Assembly: GCA_031002005.1 (NCBI GenBank)
Contig: JARYHS010008074.1
Location: forward strand, 8,750,924 to 8,814,923
Length of the DNA: 64,000 nt
Direction: 5' to 3'
Origin: Vandiemenella viatica
Lineage: Eukaryota; Arthropoda; Insecta; Orthoptera; Morabidae
Shown piece by piece: positions 10,191 through 21,066 of this stretch. The notes below the pieces were generated by a model, which made no database searches, was not told where the DNA came from, and saw nothing but the letters and a program-made list of their open reading frames with translations. Position 1 is the stretch's first letter; every line of letters begins with the position of its first letter. The position numbers and the translations under genes were made by a program.

Positions 10191-11091
10191 AGATAAGGAT
10201 GGAGCTGTAACGGTTTTCCCCATGACTTCATAGGGTGGAGGTGGTGGGGGTACCACCCTCCCCTCCCTTCAATGGTCACGCAGCTCGGCTGCGAGATGGC
10301 AGCAGCGGACAGCGCTAACCTCAGTCTGTGTGATACCACCGTGTAGTAATTAGTTCGCTCCGCGAGGAGCCTCAGTTCTGACGCATTGCTATTTCGGCGT
10401 GGCTGACGCGGCGTTGAGAGTTATTCCCGACGCAAGAGCAGCACACACTCAGCATCCCCTCGGGCGAAGTACGGTTTCCTTTAGACGCTATTCCTAGGGT
10501 GTCATTATGGATTCACTAGTGTGGCATGCAGCCATACCCTGCTTGCTGGTATAAAATAGAGATCACTCAACAATCGTTATCCCCAAACCTGTAATTTTCT
10601 TCCTAGGACCTTCGAAGAGCATTTTGTCATGGCTTATTGATATTTCCAATTATTATAATTAACTTCTAAAAATAACTTTTTTGCGGAATGTCATCACTTT
10701 TCATCAATAACACTGAGGAAATCCGCTTGCTTGCTGTTAGCGTTCGTTATTAAATTTCTTCCTAACAGTTTGTCATGTGTTATTAATATATTGAACTATT
10801 TTAATTCATTAATTGTTAAATTACCATAAATTAACTTCTAAAATTATTTTTTCGTATTTTTTGGATAAAACTTATTGTTGCCTTCTGGAAATAGTATTTT
10901 TGGCTCAAATAACAAGTACTTACTGGAAAACCAGCCCCCCCCCCAACTAACTCTTCTCTACCTTATATCGTAGTATGTATTTAGCTGCCATTTTTCCCCA
11001 CTCCAATTGTCTTATTACCCTTGATGATCATGCTCTGAACCCAACACGCCTTTTGTGATATGTCAGATTTAAAATTTTTTTGCTATTTTAT
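10191..11091. other. CG-richer stretch then AT-rich DNA, unassigned
   Basis: From about 10,230 to 10,560 the base composition is notably more CG-rich than the surroundings (CGCAGCTCGGCTGCGAGATG, GCTCCGCGAGGAGC, GACGCGGCG). No open frame or splice-bounded exon is evident. The rest to 11,091 is AT-rich without recognised content. Confidence 0.35.
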
Positions 11092-11690
11092 TTCTAGTAT
11101 TTCATACTCGTAATAAGAATACTATACTACTCTATCGTACTCAAAGAATATAAAAAATTGTTGGGCAGAGGTTTCGTTAAATAAAAAACATAATTTCTTG
11201 ATAAATGATACAGATGTATTGAAATTTTAAAATACATTTCATTGCATAATAATACATCATTAAATACTTATGGCTTCATTCCATGTGTGTCATAGGTCTC
11301 TCTTGCTTACACATCCTGCCCCCCCCCCCTCCTATGAACAATTGTAATATCATGATCGTCGCTTGTCTCTGAGCTCAACATATTGCTCTGTGCATAAAAA
11401 CTTTCCATTTCTAGCATTTCCTACTCGTAATAAGAATACTATACTACTCTATCATACTCAAGGAATAAAGAAAATTGTGAGGTAGGGGTTTAGTTAAATA
11501 AAAAACATAATTTATTGGTAAATTGTTGGGCAGAGGTTTCGTTAAATAAAAAACATAATTTCTTGATAAATGATACAGATGTATTGAAATTTTAAAATAC
11601 ATTTCATTGCATAATAATACATCATTCAATACTTATGGTTTTATTTCATGTGTGTCATAGGCATCCCTTGTCTTCACATACTGCACCCCC
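11092..11690 (+). repeat. Local tandem duplication with ~310-320-base offset
   Basis: The block TACTCGTAATAAGAATACTA / ACTACTCTATC / CAGAGGTTTCGTTAAATAAA / GATGTATTGAAATTTTAAAA / CATGTGTGTCATAGG, then a poly-C tract, appears at 11,105-11,330 and again at 11,423-11,690. The second copy carries an extra internal repeat of the GGTTTMGTTAAATAAAAAAC part. A further partial copy of the CTCTGAGCTCAACATATTGC part (11,370) lies at 12,160-12,200. Confidence 0.7.
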
Positions 11691-11812
11691 CACCCCTAAC
11701 TTACCTAATTCTTCACTTTATATGCATTTATACGTGCAACTTACAGGGGTATCTCAAACTCGAATGTCACAAGAGAAGAAAGAATTCATATAAACATCAA
11801 ACCTCAGCATTT

Positions 11813-12060
11813 CGACTGTGGCTTAGTGGTTAAGGCGGCTGACCTGAGATAGAAAGGTACTCGGTTCGAATCCCTGTCTGGGCGATGATTTTCATAAGCT
11901 CTTAACCTACCTTCACCTCTGTCACAAATTGCTGTGTAAAGTGAAGTACGCCAGAATGCTTCCGTGGCTCGGATTCCACGTTAAACTGTAGGTTTTTTCT
12001 AAGGATAATAACTATATGGTTGTGTACACTTTCAAAATCAAAGATTCAAGAAAAACCAAG
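11813..12060 (+). mobile_element. tRNA-derived SINE
   Basis: The head has a box A (TGGCTTAGTGGTTAAGG, from about 11,818) and a box B (GGTTCGAATCC, 11,863-11,873) at normal RNA polymerase III spacing, in a tRNA-like context. The body includes GTGAAGTACGCCAGAATG and GATTCCACGTTAAACTGTAG, which recur at 27,612-27,660. It interrupts the duplicated block at 11,092. I see no clean A-tail or target duplication. Confidence 0.75.
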
Positions 12061-12147
12061 GCCTAACGTGGTCCTAGGTGATCTAAACGAGCATTCATAC
12101 TGGATTGAGGGGAGCAAACAATCAGCCAGTCGGATGAAAAATTTTAA

Positions 12148-12200
12148 TATCACGTTTGTCTCTTGTCTCTGAGCTCAACATATTGCTCTGTGCATGAAAA
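12148..12200 (+). repeat. Third partial copy of the 11.1-kb duplicated block
   Basis: GTCTCTGAGCTCAACATATT then GCTCTGTGCAT, matching 11,367-11,397. Its position just after the SINE suggests the SINE landed inside the duplicated region. Confidence 0.55.
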
Positions 12201-12648
12201 AACACCCGCACGCATGAAAGGATTTGGGCAGGTATAAGGCAAATGGGTGTAGGTATGGGCAGTTTAGGTGAAATAGGAGTGGTAATTGTAAATAATATAA
12301 ATCAAACAGCGAGAGGAATACCTGATAAGGAGGTGTACACACTTTTTCTATAGTTCCATTAACCCTGGAGTCAGAAAGAATAAATCAGTAACAGCTACCC
12401 CAGGTACCAAACTACCCACATTAGCATCACCTCGCCTCTGACACACCTCAACCATCTTTGCCTTCTAATAGTATGTGCACAAGTACGAGACAATTCAAAT
12501 CAGCATCATCTCATATCACCCACATAACAACAAGTTATCCAGTAACGTGTGCCCCTAGTACCACAAAGGCATGAATAGAATCAAGAGCCTTTCTTAACTC
12601 GGGCTGCAATGCCATACTTTGGATGCTCACTTACAGCTGCATACATCA

Positions 12649-12659
12649 CAAAACACACA

Positions 12660-12692
<33 letters not shown>
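12649..12692 (+). repeat. (CA)n microsatellite with nearby duplicated flank
   Basis: About 44 bases of near-pure CA repeat. The sequence on its right, with CAGACAGACGAGT and AAAGAAAGGTATC (12,731-12,760), recurs at about 13,098-13,128, so part of this region is duplicated about 365 bases apart. Nothing coding seen from 12,200 to 13,150. Confidence 0.85.
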
Positions 12693-12695
<3 letters not shown>

Positions 12696-13149
12696 CATTA
12701 GTGGTGGAAATGAACCACACACCTACAAGCAGACAGACGAGTAAAAGAAAGGTATCGCCATACTTATGCTTACATGCACAAAGAGAGACGCAGATATATG
12801 TGTCCATGTCTACAGCGAGTTCAGCACAACTACCGGCATCAATCATGGAAACGAAAAAGTGGTGCAGTACTCTCATACATCATGACTGACTTAAAAAAGA
12901 ACTCAACATATCATCGGCCTGTCGAGATAGAGGGTGTGCAAGAGATGACATCTTTTCACCACACACCTTAGTGTTTTATCCCATAAATAGTGTCCATTAC
13001 ACCCAATTGAGTATATGTACCATCAACACATAGATCACCACCACGTCTCCCCCACAAAACACACCCACACAAGCGTTAATGGTGAAAATAAACTACACGC
13101 AGACAGACGAGTGAAAGAAAGGTATCATCATATTTACACTCTAGCAGAA

Positions 13150-14300
13150 ATCCTTTGAGAACTCCGGCTTAATTTTTATACACAACCACAATTTTTATCC
13201 AGTTTAGACAGAACTTAGCAAATTTTTAATATAAAACAAAGAGAAAAATAATGCCAACTCTTGGTTTGCCAAAACTGAACCCCTCTCCACGTTTCCATCC
13301 CTTTGATTTTTGTCAATTTCTTTTTAGAAAGCTACAGTCGCTACCATTTGACCGATCTTTATGAAAGTTGGCACATATATATGTAATTTTTTATGGATAA
13401 GATTTCTGACCAAAAAATCAAAAAAACTACCCTAGCTGCCCTTACCTTAATATTTGTACAAAACCCACATTTCAATTAGATTCGGTGGAACTTCGCATGC
13501 ATATACTTTAAAACAAATAGAAAAATAAAAATACTGCCCACATAACTTTCACAAAAACGCAAACCAATCCCCCTTTCTACCCCTTTAATTACCGTCAAAG
13601 TTCTTTACTGTCTCATTCTGATTTTGAAGGAAGTATGCACATGTATACTGCAAAACAAACGGAAAAATACTGTCTACATTTGGTTTCGAGAGTCCAAACT
13701 ACGCTCCTTCCTTTCCATCCTTTAATCTACATTTTCTATCCGATTCTGCAGGAAATTTGCACATGTATGGGACCGTGAACAAACTAAGTGGCTCGGTCCA
13801 GGGGGCGGAGGGGTTGCCTGAAAGGCTACGCTGGGCTACGTGGGGGGAGGGGGGTGGGGGTTCATAGCCAAGTCACGTAGCTTTCCTTTCATAACATTTT
13901 TCACAATGAGGAACAGAACTCACAACAGGACGTGAATATTTATCTCCCTCAGTTAATTATCGCCGTATGTAATTTACAATAGTCTGACAAGAGAAAACAG
14001 TACAAAATGTCTTCTAGAATCAAAAGGGAAAAAAGCTACATGCTACTTGGGAGGGGGGGGGGGGTAGAGGCCAAAGCCTCGTAAGGCTATGTGGGGGGAA
14101 GGGGGGGTTCACAGGAGGCAAAAAATGGAGCTACGTGGTTTATGCGCGCTCCCTATACTTTAAAACATACAGAATAATTGTGTTTAAATTAGGTTGTAGA
14201 AGCCCAAACCCTCTTCCCTTCAACCCCCACCCTTCCTAATTTCCAATGAATAAAGTTATTTTAAAATTTTTAGTGCTTATTTTGAAGGCTTTTTTTTTAA
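13150..14300 (-). repeat. Iterated purine-rich repeat, minus orientation (family of 53.9-56.1 kb)
   Basis: On the minus strand the words AGGGAAGAGGGGTTTGG, AATCGGATAAAAATTGTG, TACATGTGCA and AAGTATACATG recur at roughly 140-base spacing, matching the array at 53,860-56,161. About seven modules are present, strongly diverged. The array is split by the MITE at 13,769-14,153. No protein is encoded. Confidence 0.7.
13769..14153. mobile_element. 385-bp MITE with imperfect TIRs and TAT duplication
   Basis: The left end GGGACCGTGAACAAACTAAG and the reverse complement of the right end (GGGAGCGCGCATAAACCACG) are imperfect terminal inverted repeats; both continue into TGGCTC / TAGCTC. TAT flanks both sides (13,766-13,768 and 14,154-14,156). 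The surrounding repeat reads CACATGTATACTTTAAAAC in other modules, so the empty site can be inferred and contains one TAT. The interior has two G-rich tracts (GGGGGGAGGGGGGTGGGGG type). No coding capacity, so it depends on a transposase elsewhere; superfamily not certain. Confidence 0.75.
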
Positions 14301-14738
14301 ACAATTATTTTATTCTTTATAATTTATATTTAATAAATTTTAAAGGTATATACTAACACGACATCCTACAAATGAGTTAGAATAGACTTTTTCTGATATT
14401 TCTATTGTTAAGTTTACATTTTTCAATATTCTACGAATTTATTCATTTTTCATTTCCTACTTCAACTTATCCAGAGCTTTATAAGTCATATAAAAACACT
14501 ACTATTACCACCAATACTTGAAATTTTATAGCAAAGTTTCTCTTCTTACATTCTTCTACATTCTCGCATAACCTCTATCGACTATTAAGTGTACGTTTAA
14601 AATTTAAATAGATTTTGAAATTTTCAGACCTATCTTGAAAGGTGCATACCAAAAACTTAAACGGAATATGGTTGTGTATAGTTTTCTGTGGAACCGAATT
14701 TTTTGGAACCTTTGTCGTTTTACAATTTCCGGGTGTAT

Positions 14739-15220
14739 GTATCTACATCTACATCTACATATATACTCTGCAATTCACAAAATTGTGGGTGGCAGAGGGT
14801 GCTCAGCACCAAAGTTAATCTCTTTGTTGTGCATTCCAATCCATAATGGTACGAGGGAAAAAAGAATTCATATAAGAATCAGTCCGGCACCTTATTTCTC
14901 TAATTTTATCTTTCCTGTCCTTCCGACTCAAATAGGTTGGTTGAAGAAGTATTTCACTACATTCGAAAGTGAAAGTGGGAGTACGCATGTTTACCAATAA
15001 GTTTAAACGAAACGTGCGTCGTCTATCTACCAGAGACTCCCAGAGTAGTCTACTAATCAGTTCTGTGACGCTTTCATAAGGACTGTAGCAAGCGGTCACG
15101 AATCGAGCGGCTCTTCTCTGTACTTTCTCTATACTTTCGATCAACCCCTTACGAAACGGGTCCCAAATGGCACAACAATAGTCCAAATGTGGACGCACAA
15201 GAGATTTGTATCTTTAATGT
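14739..15220 (-). pseudogene. CR1/Jockey-like LINE 3' end
   Basis: A minus frame (15,198 to 14,815) reads MRPHLDYCCAIWDPFRKGL, IEKVQRRAARFVTACYS, KIREIRCRTDSYMNSFFPRT and IMDWN, the C-terminal end of a LINE ORF2. It is followed by a short 3' UTR that ends in a (GATGTA)n microsatellite at 14,739-14,760 on the plus strand (TACATCTACATCTACAT). It belongs to the same family as the copy at 16,441-18,305, whose protein ends in KIREIRARTDSFLYSFF. Strongly 5'-truncated. Confidence 0.85.
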
Positions 15221-16440
15221 GTTTTCTGGCAACGAACTAATATCACAGGGAAACCAAATTGTCTTTAAAATTAATATTTCTCATCAATTTAAGAAAATTT
15301 TCTGTTCTATAATATTTTAGTGGCTTTAAAAATTATTGTTGCAAAACCTTACGAAACAGATAACTGTTAACAATTTACTTTGCTACTCTTATGGCAAAGA
15401 ATATGTTATCCAAGTAATCCTACGATATAACAAACGAAAGCGCGCAATGATACATTCACCAATCCATGAACAACAACATCGAATTCATAAACATGTATTA
15501 ATATAATACTCTTAACTATTCACTGTAATTAGGCCCATATTCACAAATAATAAACAAAATCAAACAAAAGCTAATATTTCTACACTTAATATTAAACAAA
15601 CCGAATATACTAGAAATTCTGAAAGTCCACTATACCCAGAAGTAGCCCAATGTACGTTCTTTACTTTTGAAAATAAGATATACACTATTAGAAAAAGAGC
15701 TCTTTAAATGATTTAATTCCTTTTTATCTTTTTTTTACAAAAATTAATAACAGAAAAAATTACCCAGTTTTACAATAGATTCTAACAATAATTCAGACTT
15801 GCATTGAACACAATCGACTATTATTTTCACACGATAAGCTATTTGTTGCTCGATTTCTTATAAATTGATCGATTAATTTTTATTTTCTATTTACTATAAC
15901 TGTCCAAAATTTTCTCTCAACCATTCTAATTCCAACAGCATGGTTAAATTTTTTTCACAGAATATAATGAGGTACAATGTTTTGTGCAGATACTTGACAA
16001 ATCGATGATCTTCTCGTTTTATATCCAAAGATTGTGGATTCAATTTTTTTTTTAATAAGCCAGTATGCTATTGTCGTCCTGTCACGGTCGCCAAATATAA
16101 GGTATCTGTTAATGAATTAATTCTTGTCTTCGTTATTATTAGTAAATGAACCTTTATTCACATCAACATTCTTCACATTACACAACATTTTCACTTCATA
16201 CAGCACTATCCATCACGTTTTCTCCCTCTCTGCTTCTTTTCCAAATCCATCCATCTTTTCTCTCTGACCTCTCCACAGATTATATTAACTCATACTTCTT
16301 TGGTAACTATAGATATTACATTAATACATTTTGTGTAACAACCAAAACACAAATAACTGGGTATTTTTTTCTTGTTTTAATTAATATTAAATTAAATAAA
16401 TATATACCTTCATGTGTTTTCCCTTATAAAGTGTATTAAG
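15221..16440. other. AT-rich intergenic DNA, nothing recognised
   Basis: Low-complexity AT-rich sequence with no convincing coding frame, RNA gene or element ends. Confidence 0.4.
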
Positions 16441-18305
16441 GTTAGTAAGAACTTCCCTTGGTTCAATAGGGAAGTGAAACGTTTGCTCAGGAGGCAATGG
16501 AGTTTACATGCAACGGTGAAGAAATCTGGGGACTCATCTAATGGTGCTAAATTAGTCCAGTTGAAGGCGAAAGTGCGTAAGGCAATGCGCGAAGCGTTTA
16601 AAGAATTCCAAGCCAGGAATTTATCCGAAGATCTGATTAGTAATCCACAAATGTTCTGGTCGTATATCAAAGTAATAAGAGGCTCTCGTAAGGTTATGCC
16701 GTCGCTGATTAAGGAAAATGGTGAATTATCAGAAACATGCATAGAGAAAGCAGAAATTTTGAATAATATTTTTAAAAAAGCTTTTACGATAGAAAACTCA
16801 GAGGAGATTCCGATATTTAACAATCGTACAGACAAAATTATGAATGATCTCGCTCTTGATGTCGAGGGAATAACTAAACTGCTTATGAATGTAAAAACCA
16901 ATAAGGCTCCCGGACCAGACGGTATTCTTACAAGATTCTACTCTAGGTACACAAAGGAAATTGCACCGTATTTGATGAAATTACATACCGTCTCCTTGGA
17001 TCACGGAAAAATACCAGCCTAATGAAAGACCGCTATTGTAAGTCCAGTGTTTAAAAATGGGTATGTTAATTATCCTCAAAATTATAGGCCGATCTCGTTA
17101 ACATCAATATTTTGCAGGATTTTAGAACATATCATCTATTCAAATGTCACTCGGTTCTTGGATGAAGGTGAGCTTTTAAACCCAAATCAACATGGATTCA
17201 GAAAAGACCGATGCTGCGAAACACAACTTGCACTTCTAATTCACGACTTGTGCCGTATTATAGATGAGCAATCCTAGGTTGATTTAGTTCTGTTAGGTTA
17301 TAAAAGCTTACGATACTGTGCCTCACACTAGGTTACTTAGGAAACTTCATGGTTACGGAATATCTAGACAAATATGCGACTGGGTTGCAGACTTTCTGAA
17401 GGGAAGAACACAATGTGTAGTTCTCGACGGTGAGCGTTCATCACTTAACGAGCGAGGTCCGGGGTACCTAAGGGAAGCGTGATAGGGCCTCTGTTGTTTC
17501 TCACATACATTAATGATTTGCGCGACATAATAAGGGGGATGAAAACATTATTTGCCGATGATGCTATTATTTATCGTGAAATCACTACCCAGGACGACTG
17601 CGCTTTGTTACAAGACGATATTATGAAAATAATTGCGTGGTGTAAAGAATGGCAGTTGGAGTTTAACGCTAAAAAGTACCAAGTCATGCGTGTAAGTAAA
17701 AAGATGACACCTTTAGTTCTGAAAATACAACTAATGGTACTATCCTTAGAACGGTACATTCCGCTAAATACCTAGGGGTAACAATTCGTAATAATCTGTC
17801 ATGGAATGAGCATATCGAGAATGAAATTGGGAAAGCAAATCGTATGCTGCGATTTCTAGGTCGTAATTTAAATCAATGCACTCCAGAAGTTAAATCGATT
17901 GCATACAAGTCACTAGTGCGTCCTCACTTAGAATATTGTTGTTCTGTATGGGGTTCCCATCAAAAGGGGTTACTGGAGGTATTAGAGAAGGTCCAAAGAA
18001 GAGCCATCCGATTTGTGACAGGTATATATAGTTGGAGGGAAAGCGTAAGTGCGATGTTGAAGGAGTTAGGTTGGGAAGTCCTGGAACACCGAAAGCGTTG
18101 CTCTCGACGGAAGCTAATTGAAAAATTCCCGACTGACGTATTTCGGAATGACAGCCAGGAAATATTGCTACCAGCAACATTCGTATCTCGGAATGACCGC
18201 GGAAATAAGATAAGAGAAATCAGGGCCAGAACCGATTCGTTTCTGTACTCATTTTTTCGACGAGCGATTAGGGAATGGAATAGAAAGGATTTACCAAGCG
18301 AGTAA
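16441..18305 (+). pseudogene. 5'-truncated LINE ORF2, reverse transcriptase, several frameshifts
   Basis: Four frames read in order as one ORF2. 16,441-17,022 holds the region between endonuclease and RT (PWFNREVKRLLRR, MFWSYIKVIRGS) and NKAPGPDGI. 17,047-17,277 holds NYRPISLTSIFCRILEHII and NQHGFRKDRCCETQLAL. 17,330-17,775 holds the disrupted KAYDTVPH segment, PKGSVIGPLLFLTYINDL and TLFADDAIIY, the catalytic FADD box. 17,844-18,305 holds KYLGVTIRNNLSW, VRPHLEYCCSVWGSHQKGL and a final NRKDLPSE. A stop at 17,019, a frameshift near 17,290 and another near 17,770 kill it. The endonuclease is missing. The family is that of the fragment at 14,739. Confidence 0.9.
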
Positions 18306-18340
18306 ATTTAAAATCCGACAGGAGTAGCATTCGATAAGGC

Positions 18341-18470
18341 ATTCCGGCTATCCTGATCTGGGTTTTCCATGGTTTTCCCAGATCACTCCACGCGAATGCG
18401 GGGATGGTACCTCACATTAGCTCATGGGCGCCTCCAGCCATATCCTGCATATCCCTTCTATACTATTACC
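18341..18470 (+). repeat. LINE 3' tail shared with the SINE at 38,709
   Basis: Just after the LINE stop codon lies TGGGTTTTCCATGGTTTTCC, CAGATCACT and CGAATGCGGGGATGG. The SINE at 38,709-38,949 carries GGGTTTTCCATGGTTTCCC, AAATCACT and CAAATGCCGGGATG in the same order. The simplest reading is that this is a LINE 3' end and that the SINE has copied it. Confidence 0.7.
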
Positions 18471-18475
18471 CTTAT

Positions 18476-20595
18476 GAAAGCAGTTTAATTGGTTTGTAAA
18501 ACTCATTTCAGAGTGAATTATGCTGTAACAAAATGTGTCAGTTGCGATTCTGGTGGACTTAACCACAACCTCCACTAATATTGTGTTCGAAAGTCATAGC
18601 TTCTATTACCCTCATATGAATAATGATGCGTAGCATCTATGGTGGTAGTAGGAATTTATTCAGGAAAAACTTGTAAAGAAAACCGAATAAGGATCGTGTC
18701 TACTGGAGATCGCGATTCCGCCAAAATAACATTCGGTAATGACGTCATTATACTGACGTAGTCAATCGCAAGACATATTATTTTCAAGCAGTAATTCTGT
18801 TGTAATACAGCATGTACCATTATTTTCAAGCAGGAATTAGGTTTTATTACAGCCTGGACCGGCATAATACAGTTAAATGTATTTCGGAAAGTATTTCTAG
18901 AGGAGTCTTGCGTTTTACGAAGGCAATTCCTGGCGAAATCGCGATATCCAGTAATCACGATTTATTTATTTTATTTTACTTTAAATGACGGAAAGTATAA
19001 TATCAAAAACGGATAAACGTGAACGAATACCACTAACGAAAGTGTTCAATAAAATATGCAAAAGGAAATAAACCGTAATAAATAAACTTTACTCAACCAG
19101 TAACATTAGCGAAAGTCTTAATTAAATTAAAATTGAGCATAGGTCGGAATGAGATTTGGAATTTACCAATAGCAGAGACCTTGCCGTTGTGTATTTATTA
19201 AACTGTGTAAATAATTTCTAAAATCTCTGCTCGCGACTATTTGGTTGCAACAATATCGTTGTAGAATTGCCACTGATGAATTGAGCTGATAAAAAGGTTA
19301 CCTTAAATCTCATTTAATAGGTAACACGTTTATCAAATACTAAGAAATCATCTATGATGGTAGTAGGAATTTATTCTGGAAAAGTTTTTAAGGAAAAGAA
19401 TCGTTTTCAATTATATCTTTCGTTACGTGAATACGTTGCTCTGGTTAGATTATCGGAGGACTTGGTTAGGATTTGACAAAAATACATGCATTTTACGTTA
19501 GATGACGGAGACTATAATTTCGAAAACGAATAAGTGTTATTTATTTGACTGATACATTTCGCGATTACGTATATACGATTCTCTGAGTTTTTAATAAACT
19601 TCATTGTTTCTTATCGTATGCCAAAAAAATTCCTAGGTTACGGTTTAACCTAGTTGTTACAACTGATGCCGATAAAATAGCGTAAATATTGAAAACCTTT
19701 CTCCTTACATTAATATCTGCATCTGGTTGTCGTAGATAAATAAAAAGCAATTTGTAAATTTAAATGAACGTACTAATTGTAACTTTGTGACATATAATGG
19801 CCTTACATTAATTTTTTTCCCTGCTCTCAGTATTTCTAATATCACTGCTCACTGCTGTTTTGCGGCAATAATATCGTTGTTGAATTGCGAGTGTCACATC
19901 GCTTATACAGTAAATAGTCATATACTTGATGATTTAAATCTGATAAAAAAAGTTATCTTAAATCTCATTTAAAAGCTAACACTTGTATCAAAAACTAAGG
20001 GTAGGCTACCATATTTAATGGTAGTAGGAATTTATTATGGAAAAGCTTATGAGGAGAAACGAATAAGTCATCTTTAATGATATCTTTCGTTATATGAATA
20101 CATTACTCTGGTTAGATTATCAGAGTATTTGGTTAGGATTTTAAAATAAACAAATGTATTTCACTTTAGATGACGGAGACTATAATTTTGAAAACGGATA
20201 ACTGTTATTTATTTTACTAATACATTTCGCATTACGTTTCTCCGAGTTTTTAATAAACTTCATTGTTTCTCACCGTCTGCAAAAACTTAGGTTATTGTTT
20301 AACGTTGTCCTTATAACTGATACAGATAATATAGTGTAAATATTGCATCCTCTTGTTCTTACATCAATTTCTGCGTCTAACTGATACAGATAAAACAGCG
20401 TAAATATTGAAACTCCTTCTATTTACACGAATTTCTGCGTCTAGTTGTAAATAAACGAAAAGCAAGATGATGGTACGAATGTAATATGGTGGTTGTTGAT
20501 TGACGAGTGAAGGCTGGCACGTGACCGTTCTCTAGCCAATAGCTATAGTCGACGTACCCAGAATCCAATTAGCGTTTTATATAATAGGACTAGCA
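18476..20595 (+). repeat. Modular repeat block, copy I
   Basis: Made of recurring modules. One starts GGTAGTAGGAATTTATTCTG, then TCTGGTTAGATTATC, GATGACGGAGACTATAAT and GATACATTTCGCGATTACG, then AATAAACTTCATTGTTTCTT (about 18,645 partial, 19,357 and 20,022). A second module has AATTTACCAATAGCAGAGAC, AATATCGTTGT and TTAAATCTCATTTAATAG. The block ends with a 150-base terminal module (GATTGACGAGTGAAGGCTGG, TCTCTAGCCAATAGC, GCGTTTTATATAATAGGA). No coding capacity. The terminal module is the inverse of 10,034-10,190, as expected for terminal inverted repeats of a large non-autonomous element. Confidence 0.65.
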
Positions 20596-20641
20596 TCTAG
20601 CCCGTCAAAAATTACGGCTTGGACGCAATATTCCGGCAGTT

Positions 20642-20672
<31 letters not shown>

Positions 20673-20959
20673 GGTGGGGTGTTTATTATACGGAATTGTT
20701 ATTACATAATGCTAATGGCGTTGATTTTGTATTGTTCTATATATTTCATTTGCAGTTCACAGGGCAATACAGTAGTAACGTCTACTGAATTAACAACGAA
20801 GGAAGTATGGGACCAGTGAAATTAAAATTTAAAAAAACTGGAATCCCAAAAACTTTTGCTATGCATGTAATATCAGTTTTATTCCTGGTACAGGCACAAT
20901 TCAGCACGTTAAATATGGAACTAGTTTCACCCGCAATAATTAATACCTTTAGTAACATG

Positions 20960-21032
20960 GCGCTTGTGAAACCAATTTAAAAAGTTTGTAAAACTGATTT
21001 CAAAGCAAATTATGCTGTAACAATATCTTCTG

Positions 21033-21066
<34 letters not shown>

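Noticed and set aside
12623..12889. Open frame across the (CA)n tract
   Set aside because: Its first third is translated microsatellite (THTHTH) and the rest has no domain; simple-sequence artefact.
20619..20819. Open frame starting near the 32-base T tract
   Set aside because: Phenylalanine run from poly(T); no conserved content.
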